Notes: a model not told the origin generated them from the letters alone. Shown: positions 1-9,799, counted from the first letter of the stretch. The stretch: DNA of 64,000 nt from Candidatus Hamiltonella defensa 5AT (Acyrthosiphon pisum) (GCF_000021705.1 NC_012751.1:2046332-2110331), one strand, 5' to 3'. Numbers and translations are program-made.

Positions 1-1223
1 CTCGAAAGTTGATGGAAGTCACCCGGCTACGTCATACCCCCATTTTAACCTTCATGAATAAATTAGATCGTGATATTCGTGATCCCATAGATATTTTGGA
101 TGAAATAGAAAAAGAATTAAAAATTGCCTGTTCGCCTATTACTTGGCCTGTGGGATCGGGCCGATATTTTAAAGGTGTTTATCATTTGTATGAAGATAAA
201 ACCTATCTGTATCAAACAGGAAAAGGTCACACTATTCAAAAAATAAAGAGCATCGAGGGTTTAAATAATCCTGAGTTGGAAGTTGTCCTGGGAGAAGATG
301 TTGCAACCCAATTACGACAGGAACTTGAGCTCATCAAAGGGGCATCTCATAAATTTGATCTAAACGCTTTTTTATCTGGTCAATTGACGCCTGTTTTTTT
401 TGGCACTGCACTGGGCAATTTTGGGGTGGATCATATACTGGATGCTTTGGTGACATGGTCTCCATCGCCGACAGAGCGTGAAGCTGAGCAACGTAAGGTG
501 TTTGCAGAAGAAGAAAAATTAACGGGATTTATCTTTAAAATACAGGCAAATATGGATCCGAAACATCGAGATCGCATCGCTTTTATGCGTATTGTTTCTG
601 GATCTTATAAAAAGGGCATGAAATTATTTCAAGTGCGTACTCAAAAAGAGCTCATGGTCTCAGATGCACTCACTTTTATGGCAGGTGATCGCACACAGGC
701 TGAAGACTCTTTTCCTGGTGATATTATTGGCTTGCATAACCACGGCACCATTCAAATTGGCGATACCTTCACGCAAGGTGAAACCCTAAAATTTACAGGC
801 ATTCCTCATTTCGCGCCTGAATTATTTCGTCAAATTCGCCTCAGCGATCCTCTTAAACAGAAACAGCTTTTAAAAGGCTTGATCCAACTGTCAGAAGAAG
901 GGGCCGTACAAATTTTTCGGCCTCTTTCGAATAACAATATGATTTTAGGTGCTGTAGGAGCACTGCAATTTGATGTTGTCGTTTCGCGTTTAAAAAACGA
1001 ATACCATGTTTCTGCAGTTTATGATGTGGTGAACATCTGCACAGTGTGTTGGGTCTCTTGCTATGAGAAGAAAGAATGGGCGGAATTTACAAAGAAAAAC
1101 GAGAACAATTTAGCGTTAGATGGAGGTAATCATCTGAGCTATCTGGCGCCGACCTTAGTCAATCTTCGAATGGTTCAAGAACGTCATCCCAAAATCATTT
1201 TTAGAAAAATACGAGAACAGTGA
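1..1223 (+). CDS. prfC: Peptide chain release factor 3, 5'-truncated by the window edge
   Basis: RF3 is the translational GTPase that recycles RF1/RF2 from the ribosome after peptide release. The reading frame is already open at base 3 and enters at the segment KLMEVTRLRHTPILTFMNKLDRD, which holds the G4 guanine-recognition motif NKLD. The G1 to G3 motifs and roughly the first 120-130 residues lie outside the window. The rest follows the E. coli protein closely to the C-terminus (domain II around GDTFTQGE, domain III around VGALQFDVVVSRL). The stop is at 1221-1223. An ATG a few codons in is internal and not the true start. The gene faces hemE tail to tail across an 87-base gap. Confidence 0.96.
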   Translation, partial: RKLMEVTRLRHTPILTFMNKLDRDIRDPIDILDEIEKELKIACSPITWPVGSGRYFKGVYHLYEDKTYLYQTGKGHTIQKIKSIEGLNNPELEVVLGEDVATQLRQELELIKGASHKFDLNAFLSGQLTPVFFGTALGNFGVDHILDALVTWSPSPTEREAEQRKVFAEEEKLTGFIFKIQANMDPKHRDRIAFMRIVSGSYKKGMKLFQVRTQKELMVSDALTFMAGDRTQAEDSFPGDIIGLHNHGTIQIGDTFTQGETLKFTGIPHFAPELFRQIRLSDPLKQKQLLKGLIQLSEEGAVQIFRPLSNNNMILGAVGALQFDVVVSRLKNEYHVSAVYDVVNICTVCWVSCYEKKEWAEFTKKNENNLALDGGNHLSYLAPTLVNLRMVQERHPKIIFRKIREQ

Positions 1224-1310
1224 AATGTAAAAATGACAAGAATAAAACAGGGGTTAAAAACTTTTACAGCCCGGGAAACAATAAACTCATCAGAATATTT
1301 GAAGCAAAGC

Positions 1311-2381
1311 CTATCCTGACGCAGCGTCATTTTTTGATAAACGATGTACCGCATCTACAAATATACGCACGTGCTCTGGGGGGGTGTCTTGATGAACGCC
1401 GTGGCCTAAATTAAAAATATGCCCCGTTCCTTTTCCAAAAGCCCCTAAAATAGAGGCGACTTCTTTTTCAATAATAGGTGCTGGGGCATACAAAACAGCG
1501 GGATCCATATTTCCTTGTAATGCAACCTTGTCTCCTACACGGTGACGGGCCTCTCCAATGTCGGTTGTCCAATCGAGTCCTATCGCATCACAACCCGTTT
1601 CTGCGATGGCTTCTAACCACTGTCCGCCGCCTTTAGTAAATAAGGTCACCGGTATTTTGCAACCTTCATTTTCCCGCGTTAGGCCCTCAATAATCTGATG
1701 CATGTAATTTAATGAAAAAATACGATAATTTTCTCCGCTTAATACCCCGCCCCAGGTATCGAATATCATAATAGATTGAACGCCTGCTTGAATTTGTGCA
1801 TTCAGATAGAGGATCACAGTCTGAGTCAGTTTATTCAACAATAGATGCAAGGTGGCCGGTTCGGTATAAAGCATGGCCTTCAATCGACTGAAGATTTTGC
1901 TGCTCCCACCTTCGACCATATAGGTCGCTATTGTCCAAGGGCTGCCTGCAAATCCAATCAAAGGCACCGTGCCTGCCAATTCTTTTCGAACAGTGCGTGC
2001 TAAATCCATCACATATCGCAATTCTTTTTCTGGATCAGGAATAGGGAGTTTTTCTATGTCCGCTTTCATGCGAATAGGAAAATGAAACTTTGGGCCTTCG
2101 CCTGTTGTAAAATAAAGTCCCAATCCCATGGCATCGGGAATCGTCAAAATATCAGAAAATAAAATAGCCGCATCTAATGGGTAGCGACGTAAGGGCTGAA
2201 GGGTGACTTCACAAGCCAATTGTGTGTTTTTACACAGAGACATAAAATCGCCCGCTTGCGCTCGTATTTTTTTGTATTCAGGTAAATAGCGCCCAGCTTG
2301 ACGCATCATCCAAACAGGCGTTATATCAACGGATTCTCGCAATAACGCCCGAATATAAGCGTCATTTTTTAAGATTTTCAT
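1311..2381 (-). CDS. hemE: Uroporphyrinogen decarboxylase
   Basis: HemE removes the four acetate carboxyls of uroporphyrinogen III to give coproporphyrinogen III in haem synthesis, in the cytoplasm. The protein is 356 aa (E. coli 354). It has the N-terminal family signature PVWMMRQAGRYLPEY with the substrate-contacting Arg, then FSDILTIPDAMGLGL with the catalytic Asp, and GHGVHQDTPPEHV near the end. I chose the ATG at 2381. A TTG directly upstream would add one residue and is less likely. It is intact, shows no frameshift and stands alone here, without the nudC/nfi neighbours it has in E. coli. Confidence 0.97.
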   Translation of the reverse strand: MKILKNDAYIRALLRESVDITPVWMMRQAGRYLPEYKKIRAQAGDFMSLCKNTQLACEVTLQPLRRYPLDAAILFSDILTIPDAMGLGLYFTTGEGPKFHFPIRMKADIEKLPIPDPEKELRYVMDLARTVRKELAGTVPLIGFAGSPWTIATYMVEGGSSKIFSRLKAMLYTEPATLHLLLNKLTQTVILYLNAQIQAGVQSIMIFDTWGGVLSGENYRIFSLNYMHQIIEGLTRENEGCKIPVTLFTKGGGQWLEAIAETGCDAIGLDWTTDIGEARHRVGDKVALQGNMDPAVLYAPAPIIEKEVASILGAFGKGTGHIFNLGHGVHQDTPPEHVRIFVDAVHRLSKNDAASG

Positions 2382-2460
2382 CAAAAATCCTTAAATTTTT
2401 CTGTTACGAAGGTGGAAGCTTTTGAAAAATCAAGTAAGAGAGAGGATATCAGATAAGCTA

Positions 2461-2484
2461 AAGGCAGAGTTAAAACTCTGCCTT
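2461..2484 (-). terminator. Strong hairpin downstream of the porin
   Basis: Perfect 11-base inverted repeat (arms 2461-2471 and 2474-2484) with a 2-base centre, 60 bases past the porin stop and upstream of hemE. The expected uridine run is weak in either direction, so it may act as an mRNA-stabilising 3' hairpin or a poor terminator. Confidence 0.5.
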
Positions 2485-2544
2485 ATAGTAGGATTTAAGT
2501 GTTGAGGATAAAGCCTAAATCACCTTGGCGGGTTTCTGCCTCAT

Positions 2545-3651
2545 TTAGAACTGATAAACTATACCGGCACCAATCACATCTTTGGTATTAATCCCATTTT
2601 GCTTATTAAAATCATCATCCTTCTTTAACAGATTGATTTTATAATCGACATAAGTGGAGAAATTTTTGTTGAAATTGTAGTAAGAAGCAATTGAAATATA
2701 TTTTAATAAATCTTTATTTGTGGTTTTTTCGTCTGAAACAATTAAACCTTTACCCTTGGATTGAACATAGGCCAAAGAAGGACGCAAACCAAAATCAAAT
2801 TGATATTGAGCAACTAATTCAATATTTTGTGCTTTTTTAGCAATTTTTAAATCACTATCATTGCCATAAGGGGTCATATTTCTGGTTTCTGAGTACACCG
2901 CCGCCAAATAGATATTGTTTAAGTCGTACTTCGCACCGACATCCCAAGCTTGAGCCTGTCTACCTGGACTCAAATTCCTTTGTTGATTGGTTCGATTAGA
3001 AATAGAATATCCCGCACCAAAATCAATGCCATAGCCTACATCATAAGTAGAAGAAACCGCCCACCCATCGCCATTTTGTTGCAAAGTTTCCTTATCAGGA
3101 ACATCTGATTTTCTTCTGCCATTTTCATTTTTACCTTGATACTGAATGGCAAAACTCAACCCATCTACCAAGCCAAAAAAGTCCTTGTTACGATAAGTCA
3201 GCAAACCAGTTGCCCGTTTATTCATGTAATTATCTGTGATAGCGAAGTTGTCACCAAAAACCGGTAAGACGTCCGTATATGAAGCAATGTCGTATAAAAC
3301 GCCATAATTACGGCCGTAGTCAATGGATCCATATGCAGTCTCGATACCAACAAAAGCCAAACGTGTTTTATTCCGTTTGCTGCCTTGAGATTCAGTATCG
3401 CTGGCTGTGATTTCGTATTCCCATTGCCCATAAGCCTTGATGTCATGATTAATCTGAGTTTCACCTTTAAGGCCGAACTGAATGTAGGATTTATCTCCAT
3501 CTTCTCCACCATATGAAGAAAATTGATGACGAGCATCGATCATACCGTATAAATTGAGTTTATTTCCCTCTTTATTGTAAATTTCTACGGCATTTACAGT
3601 ACCGGACGCTAATAAAACAGGAATCATGACTGCAAGAAGATGACGTTTCAT
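2545..3651 (-). CDS. General porin, OmpC/OmpF family
   Basis: Trimeric outer-membrane beta-barrel that lets small hydrophilic solutes diffuse. Chosen start is the ATG at 3651, with a GAGGTAA ribosome site about 5 bases before it; it opens a classic Sec signal peptide (MKRHLLAVMIPVLLASGTVNA, cleavage before VEIYNKEGN). The open frame runs 16 codons further upstream, but that part is not signal-like. The mature part starts like enterobacterial porins (IYNKEGNKLNLYGMIDARH), carries alternating beta strands throughout and ends in Phe (VYQF), the BAM-recognition terminus. Length is 368 aa, normal for the family. I cannot assign it to OmpC, OmpF or PhoE. It is the only outer-membrane porin in the window. 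Confidence 0.93.
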   Translation of the reverse strand: MKRHLLAVMIPVLLASGTVNAVEIYNKEGNKLNLYGMIDARHQFSSYGGEDGDKSYIQFGLKGETQINHDIKAYGQWEYEITASDTESQGSKRNKTRLAFVGIETAYGSIDYGRNYGVLYDIASYTDVLPVFGDNFAITDNYMNKRATGLLTYRNKDFFGLVDGLSFAIQYQGKNENGRRKSDVPDKETLQQNGDGWAVSSTYDVGYGIDFGAGYSISNRTNQQRNLSPGRQAQAWDVGAKYDLNNIYLAAVYSETRNMTPYGNDSDLKIAKKAQNIELVAQYQFDFGLRPSLAYVQSKGKGLIVSDEKTTNKDLLKYISIASYYNFNKNFSTYVDYKINLLKKDDDFNKQNGINTKDVIGAGIVYQF

Positions 3652-3952
3652 TTTTATTACCTCATTTAGTTTTATTTTAATACTTGCCATTGCGCACAAT
3701 TACTTTTATCAAACAATTGCTAAAAACTGGGCCCCAGGGTCATTCATGCTTGAAGAATGCATCTGTTGCCGCCTTAATTTAGTTTAAAAACGAGACTAAT
3801 TACAAACCATTTTATATCAAAAACACGTAAAAGTATAAAAAAATATTAATTTTAGGGAACTTTTTTTAGGGGGCTATAATATCGAGATATTAAAACAGTG
3901 ATTTTATTTAAAAATGAATAAATTAATTTTATTAGGGCATTGCCGGCATGAA
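3652..3952. promoter_or_regulatory. AT-rich upstream region of the porin
   Basis: About 300 bases with no credible gene between the porin start and the dead IS5-type element. It must hold the porin promoter and 5' leader on the minus strand. I see long A/T runs but no operator I can name with confidence. Confidence 0.4.
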
Positions 3953-4625
3953 ATGACGGATAGTGTTTGGGAAAGACATAGAGCCTTTTCTGCCAGGTAG
4001 GAAAGGCAAGTGGGGCGGGATAGCAAAGGTCGCTTATTTATTAATGCTAATGCCGTGTTCTGGATATTCAGAATCGGCGCTCCGTGGAGGGATCTGCCGC
4101 CGGATCACAGCGACTGGAAAAATACGCACCGCCGTTTTTGCCGTTTGAAAGACAAAGGTATATGGATATCGATTCTTTCAGAGCTGACTTTTAAAGAGAT
4201 GGGAAGTGTTTAATGATGGATGCGACGTACATAAAGATTCATCTCCATGGTACAGAAACAGTGGGCGATAACGATGGAATGGGCGTGAAAAAAGGCAAGT
4301 TAAACCTGATTTTCGATGCACACGGAATGCCACTCAGAGGGTCTTTAACAGCGGGTACGGTGGCGGATTGTAAAGCGGCTACCTCTCTGCTCAAGGATTT
4401 AAGAGGAGATTATTGACTGTCAGAACGGGTTTATGACAGTTATGCCATCATTGAGCAAGCGAAGGAGCAGGGAATGCAATCTGTGATAACCCGAGAAAAC
4501 ATAGAAAATTCCCTCGAAAGTTTGATAAGGCGCTCTATAAAAATAGCCATGTTTTCGCAAAAATTAAAGAATAGCGAGGAATTGCAACCCTATATGCTAA
4601 AAGAGCCTACTCCTTTTTCCATAAT
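3953..4625 (+). pseudogene. Degenerate IS5-family transposase
   Basis: Remnant of an IS5-family (IS427-like group) DDE transposase. Starting at the ATG at 3953 the frame meets a stop near 3998, then continues through DSKGRLFINANAVFWIFRIGAPWRDLPPDHSDWKN, the typical N-terminal domain (TGAPWRDLP in relatives), to a stop at 4213. From 4213 another frame carries DATYIKIHLHG (first catalytic Asp) and LTAGTVADC. That frame has a stop at 4414-4416, continues as YDSYAIIEQAKEQGM, and then shifts frame again into PRKHRKFPRKFDKALYK and RGIATLYAK. Relatives in this group use two frames for OrfA/OrfB, so one shift may be original; the stops and the later shift are decay. Terminal inverted repeats were not identified. 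Confidence 0.85.
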
Positions 4626-4859
4626 TAATATAAAAAATTTTATTCAACATAAATATCAATATAACGATTGACTTTTTTATTAAATAGAAAGATTTCAGCT
4701 ATCGGATATATAACGGCAGTTTTTTAATAAAAAATCAACATATTAGAATGAAAAAGTCACAATAAATCACAATTGAGTCATCATGTTATTATTTATCTTT
4801 GTCTTTTTTAGAATTTAAATCACAATTTCTCTGCTGTTTCGATATTGATCTATATATTC

Positions 4860-5386
4860 GCCGATGGGTGGCCCCATAATTTTTGCGCACAATCTTTATT
4901 TTTTTCATCACTATGCAACCTGGCCGATCAGCTTCCGTTTCTTCAATCGCCTCCAACATTTAACGTTAATGGTATCGCTCATTTCATCCCTGTTTTTTCT
5001 TGCTGAAGCCGCCACTTCCCATCATGAATATCTTGCCACTGCATTCGTTCGATATCTCCGAGTCTTTGACCTGTAAGTAAGGCTAAATTCATTCCTGATT
5101 TGATACAAGCTGAGCGTTGCTGTCATTTTTTTGTAAATTGTTCCATCCATTCTGTCATCGAGAGCGCCTTCACTTCGTTGATTCTGTCGTTCAGGCTCAC
5201 AGGGGCGTCACAAATCTGCCGATTGGCGGAAATGGCTTCATTGATGGCCATTCGCTTTTCCTTTCCTAATCCATATTCTTTCCCCGTCCGTGGGTCTCGG
5301 TAGCAGTAGTAGCCCTGATGACGAACATGCAGATGAGGAGAGAGGTCCCGGCCGTTTTTCCTGTTCGGGCCCTGTATTTTCTCCAT
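4860..5386 (-). pseudogene. Remnant of a lambda-type tyrosine integrase
   Basis: The first 87 codons (5386 down to 5123) give RKNGRDLSPHLHVRHQGYYCYRDPRTGKEYGLGKEKRMAINEA, the arm-binding domain of lambda/HK022-like phage integrases. After a stop, the same strand resumes at SGMNLALLTGQRLGDIERMQWQDIHDGKWRLQQEKTGMK, which carries the first catalytic Arg of the tyrosine-recombinase domain (TGQR). Another stop and loss of the His-x-x-Arg and Tyr motifs follow. The core-binding domain has been deleted. It is non-functional and marks a prophage insertion. No attachment site could be defined. Confidence 0.82.
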
Positions 5387-5537
5387 TAAGGTTTTTTATG
5401 CATGAATAAGGTCGATGCCAAGGTATTGTCGGTTTGATGTGCCGCCGCTTCCAATAAAGCGTTCATTGCAGAGCAAACCAAATGCCGTGACGCCATGAGT
5501 GGTCAACATGAAATCCGTGACTCATCTCCAAAACGAA

Positions 5538-5820
5538 TCAAGCCAGGTTATTGAGGTCGTTGCCGTTGAATACTTCCGGGGATTGAGGTTGGTGTTCTGG
5601 CACTCCGACTTCTTTATCGAGAATATCTAAACACCATTTTCGAAATTCTTTGGCGACAGGCGTGTTGGCAAACATCGCTATCAAATGCGCCCCACACAGG
5701 GAGAAAATTCTTACCGTTTTTTCACACAAGCTGTTGTGTATTCCGTTGAACGTCAAATTGACGGTGTGTTCTGGCTTAATGAATTCAGCCAGTAAATTAA
5801 TCCCGAAAGCGTTACTGAAC
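5538..5820 (-). pseudogene. Phage antirepressor (Ant/BRO-like) 3' fragment
   Basis: On the minus strand the residues FGINLLAEFIKPEHTVNLTF through VRIFSLCGAHLIAMFANTPVAKEFRKWCLDILDKEVG match the antirepressor/phage-regulatory family (the 'FSLRGAHLIAMFARTPVAKEFRKWVLDILD' block). The 5' part is missing: upstream of about 5820 the frame runs into the IS3-type element on the other strand, so the open frame there is only an antisense shadow. The fragment ends at a stop at 5538. Likely a prophage gene cut by the IS insertion. Confidence 0.7.
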
Positions 5821-5837
5821 AAAGGAAGTACAAGAAA

Positions 5838-6137
5838 ATGTCTCAGCCAACATTTAAACCAGAATTGAAACGCGAAGTAGCCCATCTGGTTATCGAACAA
5901 AATTACCCGTTTCGTCAAGGCAGTGAAGCCATGGGTGTGAGTATCAGCGCCCTCCGTGATGGGGTGAAGCGGGCAATGAGCGAAAAAAGAGGACAAACTA
6001 TTTCCCAGGGTAAAACAATGACAGCAGACCAACAACGGATTCAAGAGCTGGAAGCCAGACTCCGCAAGGTTGAACGGGAGAAAGATATCCTCAAAAAGGC
6101 TTCAGCTCTCTTAATGTCAGACTTTTACAATCGATAA
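5838..6137 (+). CDS. IS3-family transposase OrfA
   Basis: 99-aa HTH protein (MSQPTFKPELKREVAHLVIEQNYPFRQGSEAMGVSISALRDGVKRAM) followed by a leucine-zipper-like region (QRIQELEARLRKVEREKDILKKASALL). This is the usual layout of IS3 OrfA, which binds the element ends and is fused to OrfB by -1 frameshifting. An AAGGAAG ribosome site precedes it. The OrfA frame itself is intact, but OrfB is broken, so the element is dead on its own. Confidence 0.9.
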   Translation: MSQPTFKPELKREVAHLVIEQNYPFRQGSEAMGVSISALRDGVKRAMSEKRGQTISQGKTMTADQQRIQELEARLRKVEREKDILKKASALLMSDFYNR

Positions 6138-6960
6138 GCCTCATTAATGACTGAAGTGAGGATTACCCTAAAACAGAATGATGTGATGTCTTTGGCCTCA
6201 ATCGAAGTACTGACTATTATCAATGTCATCGGCAGAAAAAAGGCACCCCTGAACGTGAACGCCTGAAAATACGGCTGATGGAATGACACAGAAATAGCCG
6301 GGGCGCGGCAGGGTCCCGCACGTTATCGGCCGCGCTGAAGCAGGAAGGAGAGCATGATGCGTGAGGCAGGCATTGAAAGCAAGCCACGCCAGCCTCGTTA
6401 TCAACCCAGTGGTAAAAAAGCCGTTTATGCTCCTGAACACTTGAATCGTGAGTTTACCGTCAAGGCACCCAATCAGGTGGGGTGTGGCGATGTTACTGAC
6501 ATTTGGTCCGGTACTTGCTGGCTTTATCTCTCGGTTGTACTCGACTTATATGCAAGAAAAATCCTGGGGGGGGCTTTTTCCACTTCTCCCCACAGTCAAC
6601 TGACTCAACAGGCACTCATGTTAGCTTGCGAATCACGGGGAAGACCGAAAAATGTCCTCTTTCATTCAGACCAGGGGAGTCATTATAGTCGCTTATCGTA
6701 TCGACCACATCTGTGGCAGTATCAGATAAAACAGCCGGGGAAACTGTTGGGATAATGCCCCCATGGCGCGTTTTTTTGGCTGTTTAAAGTCAGAATGGCG
6801 CCCAAAGTAGGGCTACAACACTGTTCAACAAGCACAAACTCATGTACTGCCTTGCCTCACTCATGATGACAATCGAGTCAGGCCGCACAGTGTGAATGAT
6901 CACCAAACACCATTGATGAAAGCATTTAAACTTTCAGTGGTGTAAAACTTCTTGAGTTTT
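6138..6960 (+). pseudogene. Degenerate IS3-family OrfB (DDE integrase)
   Basis: Continues directly from OrfA. Weak matches to the HTH_21 region (RSTDYYQ, PERERLKIRLM) lie before 6354. Then 6354-6755 reads MREAGIESKPRQPRYQPSGKKAVYAPEHLNREFTVKAPNQVGCGDVTDIWSGTCWLYLSVVLDLYARKI, with the first catalytic Asp in GDVTDIW, and FHSDQGSHYS with the second. After a frameshift WDNAPMARFFGCLKSEW (normally WDNAPMERFFGSLKSEW) is visible near 6750-6800; its catalytic Glu has become Ala. Several shifts and stops are present. The 3' end of the element is near 6960 by comparison with the family, not by a seen repeat. Confidence 0.82.
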
Positions 6961-7480
6961 CTCCGAAATTATTTGACCAGAACATTTACATGTATGGGGC
7001 CATGTGGTTCATCAAATCGGGAAAAAAGAGTACGCAGACACCTGAGGTACCATCGGGGTCAAATATCATTTTTAATGACCGCCGTGCCCTCACTGCTTAT
7101 ATGATGACGGCGTCCGGCTGGAAGGGCGTTTAAGAAAGGAAAGTGACTGGAAAATGAAAGATTGAAAAAAGCACTGAATGTGCTGATTTTGAGCAAAATC
7201 ACAGGTCATAATAAAATTTAACTCATTGTTAAATCACACTTTAAATATCGTCTTTTATCCCATTTCATGGTCTTTTGCTGCCTGTTTTTTAATCAAAAAA
7301 ATAAGTTACATAATTGATTTTAAATGAATTATTTTTAATAAGTTTGTATTAGAGGATCGAATATCGTAATTTAAATGACTTTATTAACATCGCCGTATTA
7401 ATTGAAATATGCGAGCGCGAGTTTTATTCGAGAAAAATAAAAAAGTCCATCTGAAACAGGAAAAAGAAGAGACAGCCATC
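6961..7480. other. Non-coding debris between the IS3 remnant and yfcH
   Basis: About 520 bases without a supportable gene. A short plus-strand frame near 7020-7132 (SNIIFNDRRALTAYMMTASGWKGV) looks like a tail of some lost gene, perhaps of phage origin, but I cannot identify it. The final 280 bases are very AT-rich and presumably carry the promoter of the next gene. Confidence 0.4.
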
Positions 7481-8386
7481 ATGAAAATATTGATTGCCGG
7501 TGCCACCGGTTTTATTGGAAGCAGTTTAGTATCATCATTTTCGGATGAGTTTGAGATCACCGTATTGGGTCGAGATATGGACCAGCTAAAAAGACGTTTT
7601 CCTCAACATCATGCCGTCGACTGGAAGGGACTGAAATCAGAGTCAGCAACGGATTATCAAATCGTCATTAATCTTTGTGGTGAAAATATCGCTGATAAAC
7701 GTTGGACAAGCGAGCAAAAAACAAAAATTTTACAAAGCCGTGTAGAAACTACTGACCAGCTGGCCAGCTGGGCATTAAATTCAAGCTCACCACAATCATT
7801 GCGATTCCTTAATGCCAGCGCTGTCGGTATTTATGGTTTAAATACAATAAAAAATACAGAAAACACACCGATAACACTCCAAGAAAATTGTTTTTCACAA
7901 CAAGTTGTTCGTGTATGGGAATCTACCGTCCAGAAAAAACTAGAAAATAAAATTAACTATACCCTTATGCGGTTTGGGGTCGTCTTGAAAAAACAACATG
8001 GCATGCTGAAAAAATTGAAAATGCCTTATCAACTTGGCTTGGCCAGCATACTGGGTAGCGGACAACAGCAAATCAGCTGGATTCACATTGAGGATTTAGT
8101 GCGAGCAATACGGCTTATCATTAAAACTCCATCAATTTCAGGCCCAATCAATATGGTTGCCCCTGAAGTCGTGACACAAAAGCAGTTGGCAAAAAATATG
8201 GCAAAAGCTTTGAATCGACCTTGTTTTCTTCAAACCCCCATTTTTTTCATTAAGTTATTATTTGGGCAAATGGGCGATGAGCTATTACTTTCTGGTCAAG
8301 AAGTCATTCCTGAATATTTACAAAAAGCGAACTTCTTTTTTCAATATCCCATGTTGGAAAAAGCGATTTTTCATGAACATGATTAA
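7481..8386 (+). CDS. yfcH: NAD(P)-dependent epimerase-like protein (YfcH/SDR39U1)
   Basis: Extended short-chain dehydrogenase of the TIGR01777 type, 301 aa. It starts MKILIAGATGFIGSSLV, the Rossmann nucleotide-binding motif GxxGxxG. It continues with INLCGENIADKRWTSEQKTKILQSRV, the diagnostic block of this family, and has the downstream ISWIHIEDLVRAI motif. The open frame begins 24 codons earlier at 7409, but the ATG at 7481 is the natural start because it opens the Rossmann strand directly. Substrate is unknown in the family. It stands alone. Confidence 0.9.
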   Translation: MKILIAGATGFIGSSLVSSFSDEFEITVLGRDMDQLKRRFPQHHAVDWKGLKSESATDYQIVINLCGENIADKRWTSEQKTKILQSRVETTDQLASWALNSSSPQSLRFLNASAVGIYGLNTIKNTENTPITLQENCFSQQVVRVWESTVQKKLENKINYTLMRFGVVLKKQHGMLKKLKMPYQLGLASILGSGQQQISWIHIEDLVRAIRLIIKTPSISGPINMVAPEVVTQKQLAKNMAKALNRPCFLQTPIFFIKLLFGQMGDELLLSGQEVIPEYLQKANFFFQYPMLEKAIFHEHD

Positions 8387-8720
8387 ATATGTACTATAAC
8401 CGTCGCTCATTTTTTGGGCATCTGGAGGATGCTCAGCAATTACCATGAACTTCGCCTCCTGAATCATCAAATTCACTGATTGGTATTAATGAATTAGACT
8501 GCAATAAAAAATTGAATAAATAAAAAATATCTTCATTCACAATGATATTGTCCAAAACTTGCATTTGAATTTGGCAATTAAGAAAAGCATCCATTCGTGC
8601 ACAACTCAAACGCACGATCCCTTTTGTGAGAGAAATTCTGAGGTTTTGATATGATATTGTTTTGTTAATTCATTGATTAAAAAATCATTCAACTGATTCC
8701 ATTAAGGTGTAATAAGTACT
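8387..8720. other. Region between yfcH and fldA
   Basis: 334 bases. A 60-codon minus-strand open frame (8433-8615) has a plain composition and no similarity that I recognise, so I do not call it. In E. coli ybfE/ybfF lie upstream of fldA; I see no trace of them. The last 100 bases are AT-rich and should hold the fldA promoter. Confidence 0.4.
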
Positions 8721-9257
8721 ATGTCCAATATCGGTATTTTTTTTGGCAGTGACACAGGCAACACTGAAAACATTGCCAAATTGATTCAAAAGCAATTTGG
8801 TGAGCAGGCGAAGGTTTATGACATCGCCAAAAGTCATCAAAAAGATTTAGAAAACTTTGATATTCTTTTTTTAGGTATTCCGACTTGGTATTACGGGGAA
8901 GCCCAATGTGACTGGGATGATTTTTTCTCAACCCTGGAGGAGATCAATTTCAAAAATAAATCGGTGGCCATATTTGGTTGCGGTGATCAGGAAGATTACG
9001 CCGAATATTTTTGTGATGCGATGGCGATGATACGCGATATTATCGAGCCTCATGGGGCGAAGATTGTCGGGCATTGGCCAACCGAAGGTTATTATTTTGA
9101 AGCCTCAAAAGGGCTGTTCGATGATGAGCACTTTATTGGTTTAGCCATCGATGAAGATAGACAAAGTGAGCTCACGCAAGATCGCGTGGATAACTGGCTC
9201 AAGCAGGTTTCTTTAGAGTTGGGGCTCGAAATATTAAAGACGGATAAAACGGCGTAA
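8721..9257 (+). CDS. fldA: Flavodoxin I
   Basis: FMN-binding low-potential electron carrier that donates electrons to radical-SAM and other reductive enzymes (e.g. IspG/IspH, MetH reactivation). 178 aa (E. coli 176). The phosphate-binding loop is GSDTGNTENIA. The FMN-flanking Trp and Tyr loops appear in PTWYYGEAQCDWDDF and FGCGDQEDYAEYFCDA. The fldA-fur order is conserved across Enterobacterales. Intact. Confidence 0.97.
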   Translation: MSNIGIFFGSDTGNTENIAKLIQKQFGEQAKVYDIAKSHQKDLENFDILFLGIPTWYYGEAQCDWDDFFSTLEEINFKNKSVAIFGCGDQEDYAEYFCDAMAMIRDIIEPHGAKIVGHWPTEGYYFEASKGLFDDEHFIGLAIDEDRQSELTQDRVDNWLKQVSLELGLEILKTDKTA

Positions 9258-9346
9258 AATAAGCCTTGAGGACACAGAGCAGATAGAGATATACGGTTAT
9301 ACTAAAGAGCCCGAGTTAAGCACAGTATGTATAGGATTGAACCGAG

Positions 9347-9799
9347 ATGAAAGACAATAATATAGCTTTAAAAAAAGCGGGCCTTAAAGTCACCCTCCCA
9401 CGTCTAAAAATACTGGAGATCTTGCAAGATCCAGTCTGTCATCATGTCAGCGCGGAAGATCTCTACAAAAAACTGATAGATATGAATGAAAAAATCGGTT
9501 TGGCAACTGTGTATCGGGTTCTCAATCAGTTTGATGATGCGGGGATTGTCACACGCCATCATTTTGAAGGTGGGAAATGTGTGTTTGAAATAAAACAACA
9601 GCATCACAATCACTTAATTTGCCTGGATTGTGGAAAAGTGATTGAGTTTCTTGATAAATGTATTGAAGGTCGTCAACGGGAAATTTCCAAAAAGCACGGT
9701 ATCAAATTAACCGACCGCAGTTTATGTTTATATGGGCATTGCGAAAGAGACGAATGTTCCAAAGAGGAAGATTTAAAAGAAAAAAACAGTGATGTGTAA
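9347..9799 (+). CDS. fur: Ferric uptake regulator Fur
   Basis: Fe(II)-dependent repressor of iron acquisition. 150 aa (E. coli 148). N-terminal winged helix: KKAGLKVTLPRLKILEILQ, then the recognition region GLATVYRVLNQFDDAGIV. The C-terminal dimer/metal domain has the HHNHLICLDCGKVIEF site with the CxxC zinc ligands and a second Cys pair (GHCERDEC). It is 90 bases after fldA, the usual neighbour. The family core is unchanged, so iron regulation is probably functional. The tail after the zinc site is diverged. Confidence 0.97.
   Translation: MKDNNIALKKAGLKVTLPRLKILEILQDPVCHHVSAEDLYKKLIDMNEKIGLATVYRVLNQFDDAGIVTRHHFEGGKCVFEIKQQHHNHLICLDCGKVIEFLDKCIEGRQREISKKHGIKLTDRSLCLYGHCERDECSKEEDLKEKNSDV

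Noticed and set aside
5821..6044. 5' part of the open frame on the minus strand over the IS3 OrfA
   Set aside because: It is antisense to OrfA. Only the part below about 5820 matches a phage antirepressor.
8433..8615. 60-codon minus-strand frame upstream of fldA
   Set aside because: No similarity, no clear ribosome site, and not conserved in the fldA neighbourhood that I know.
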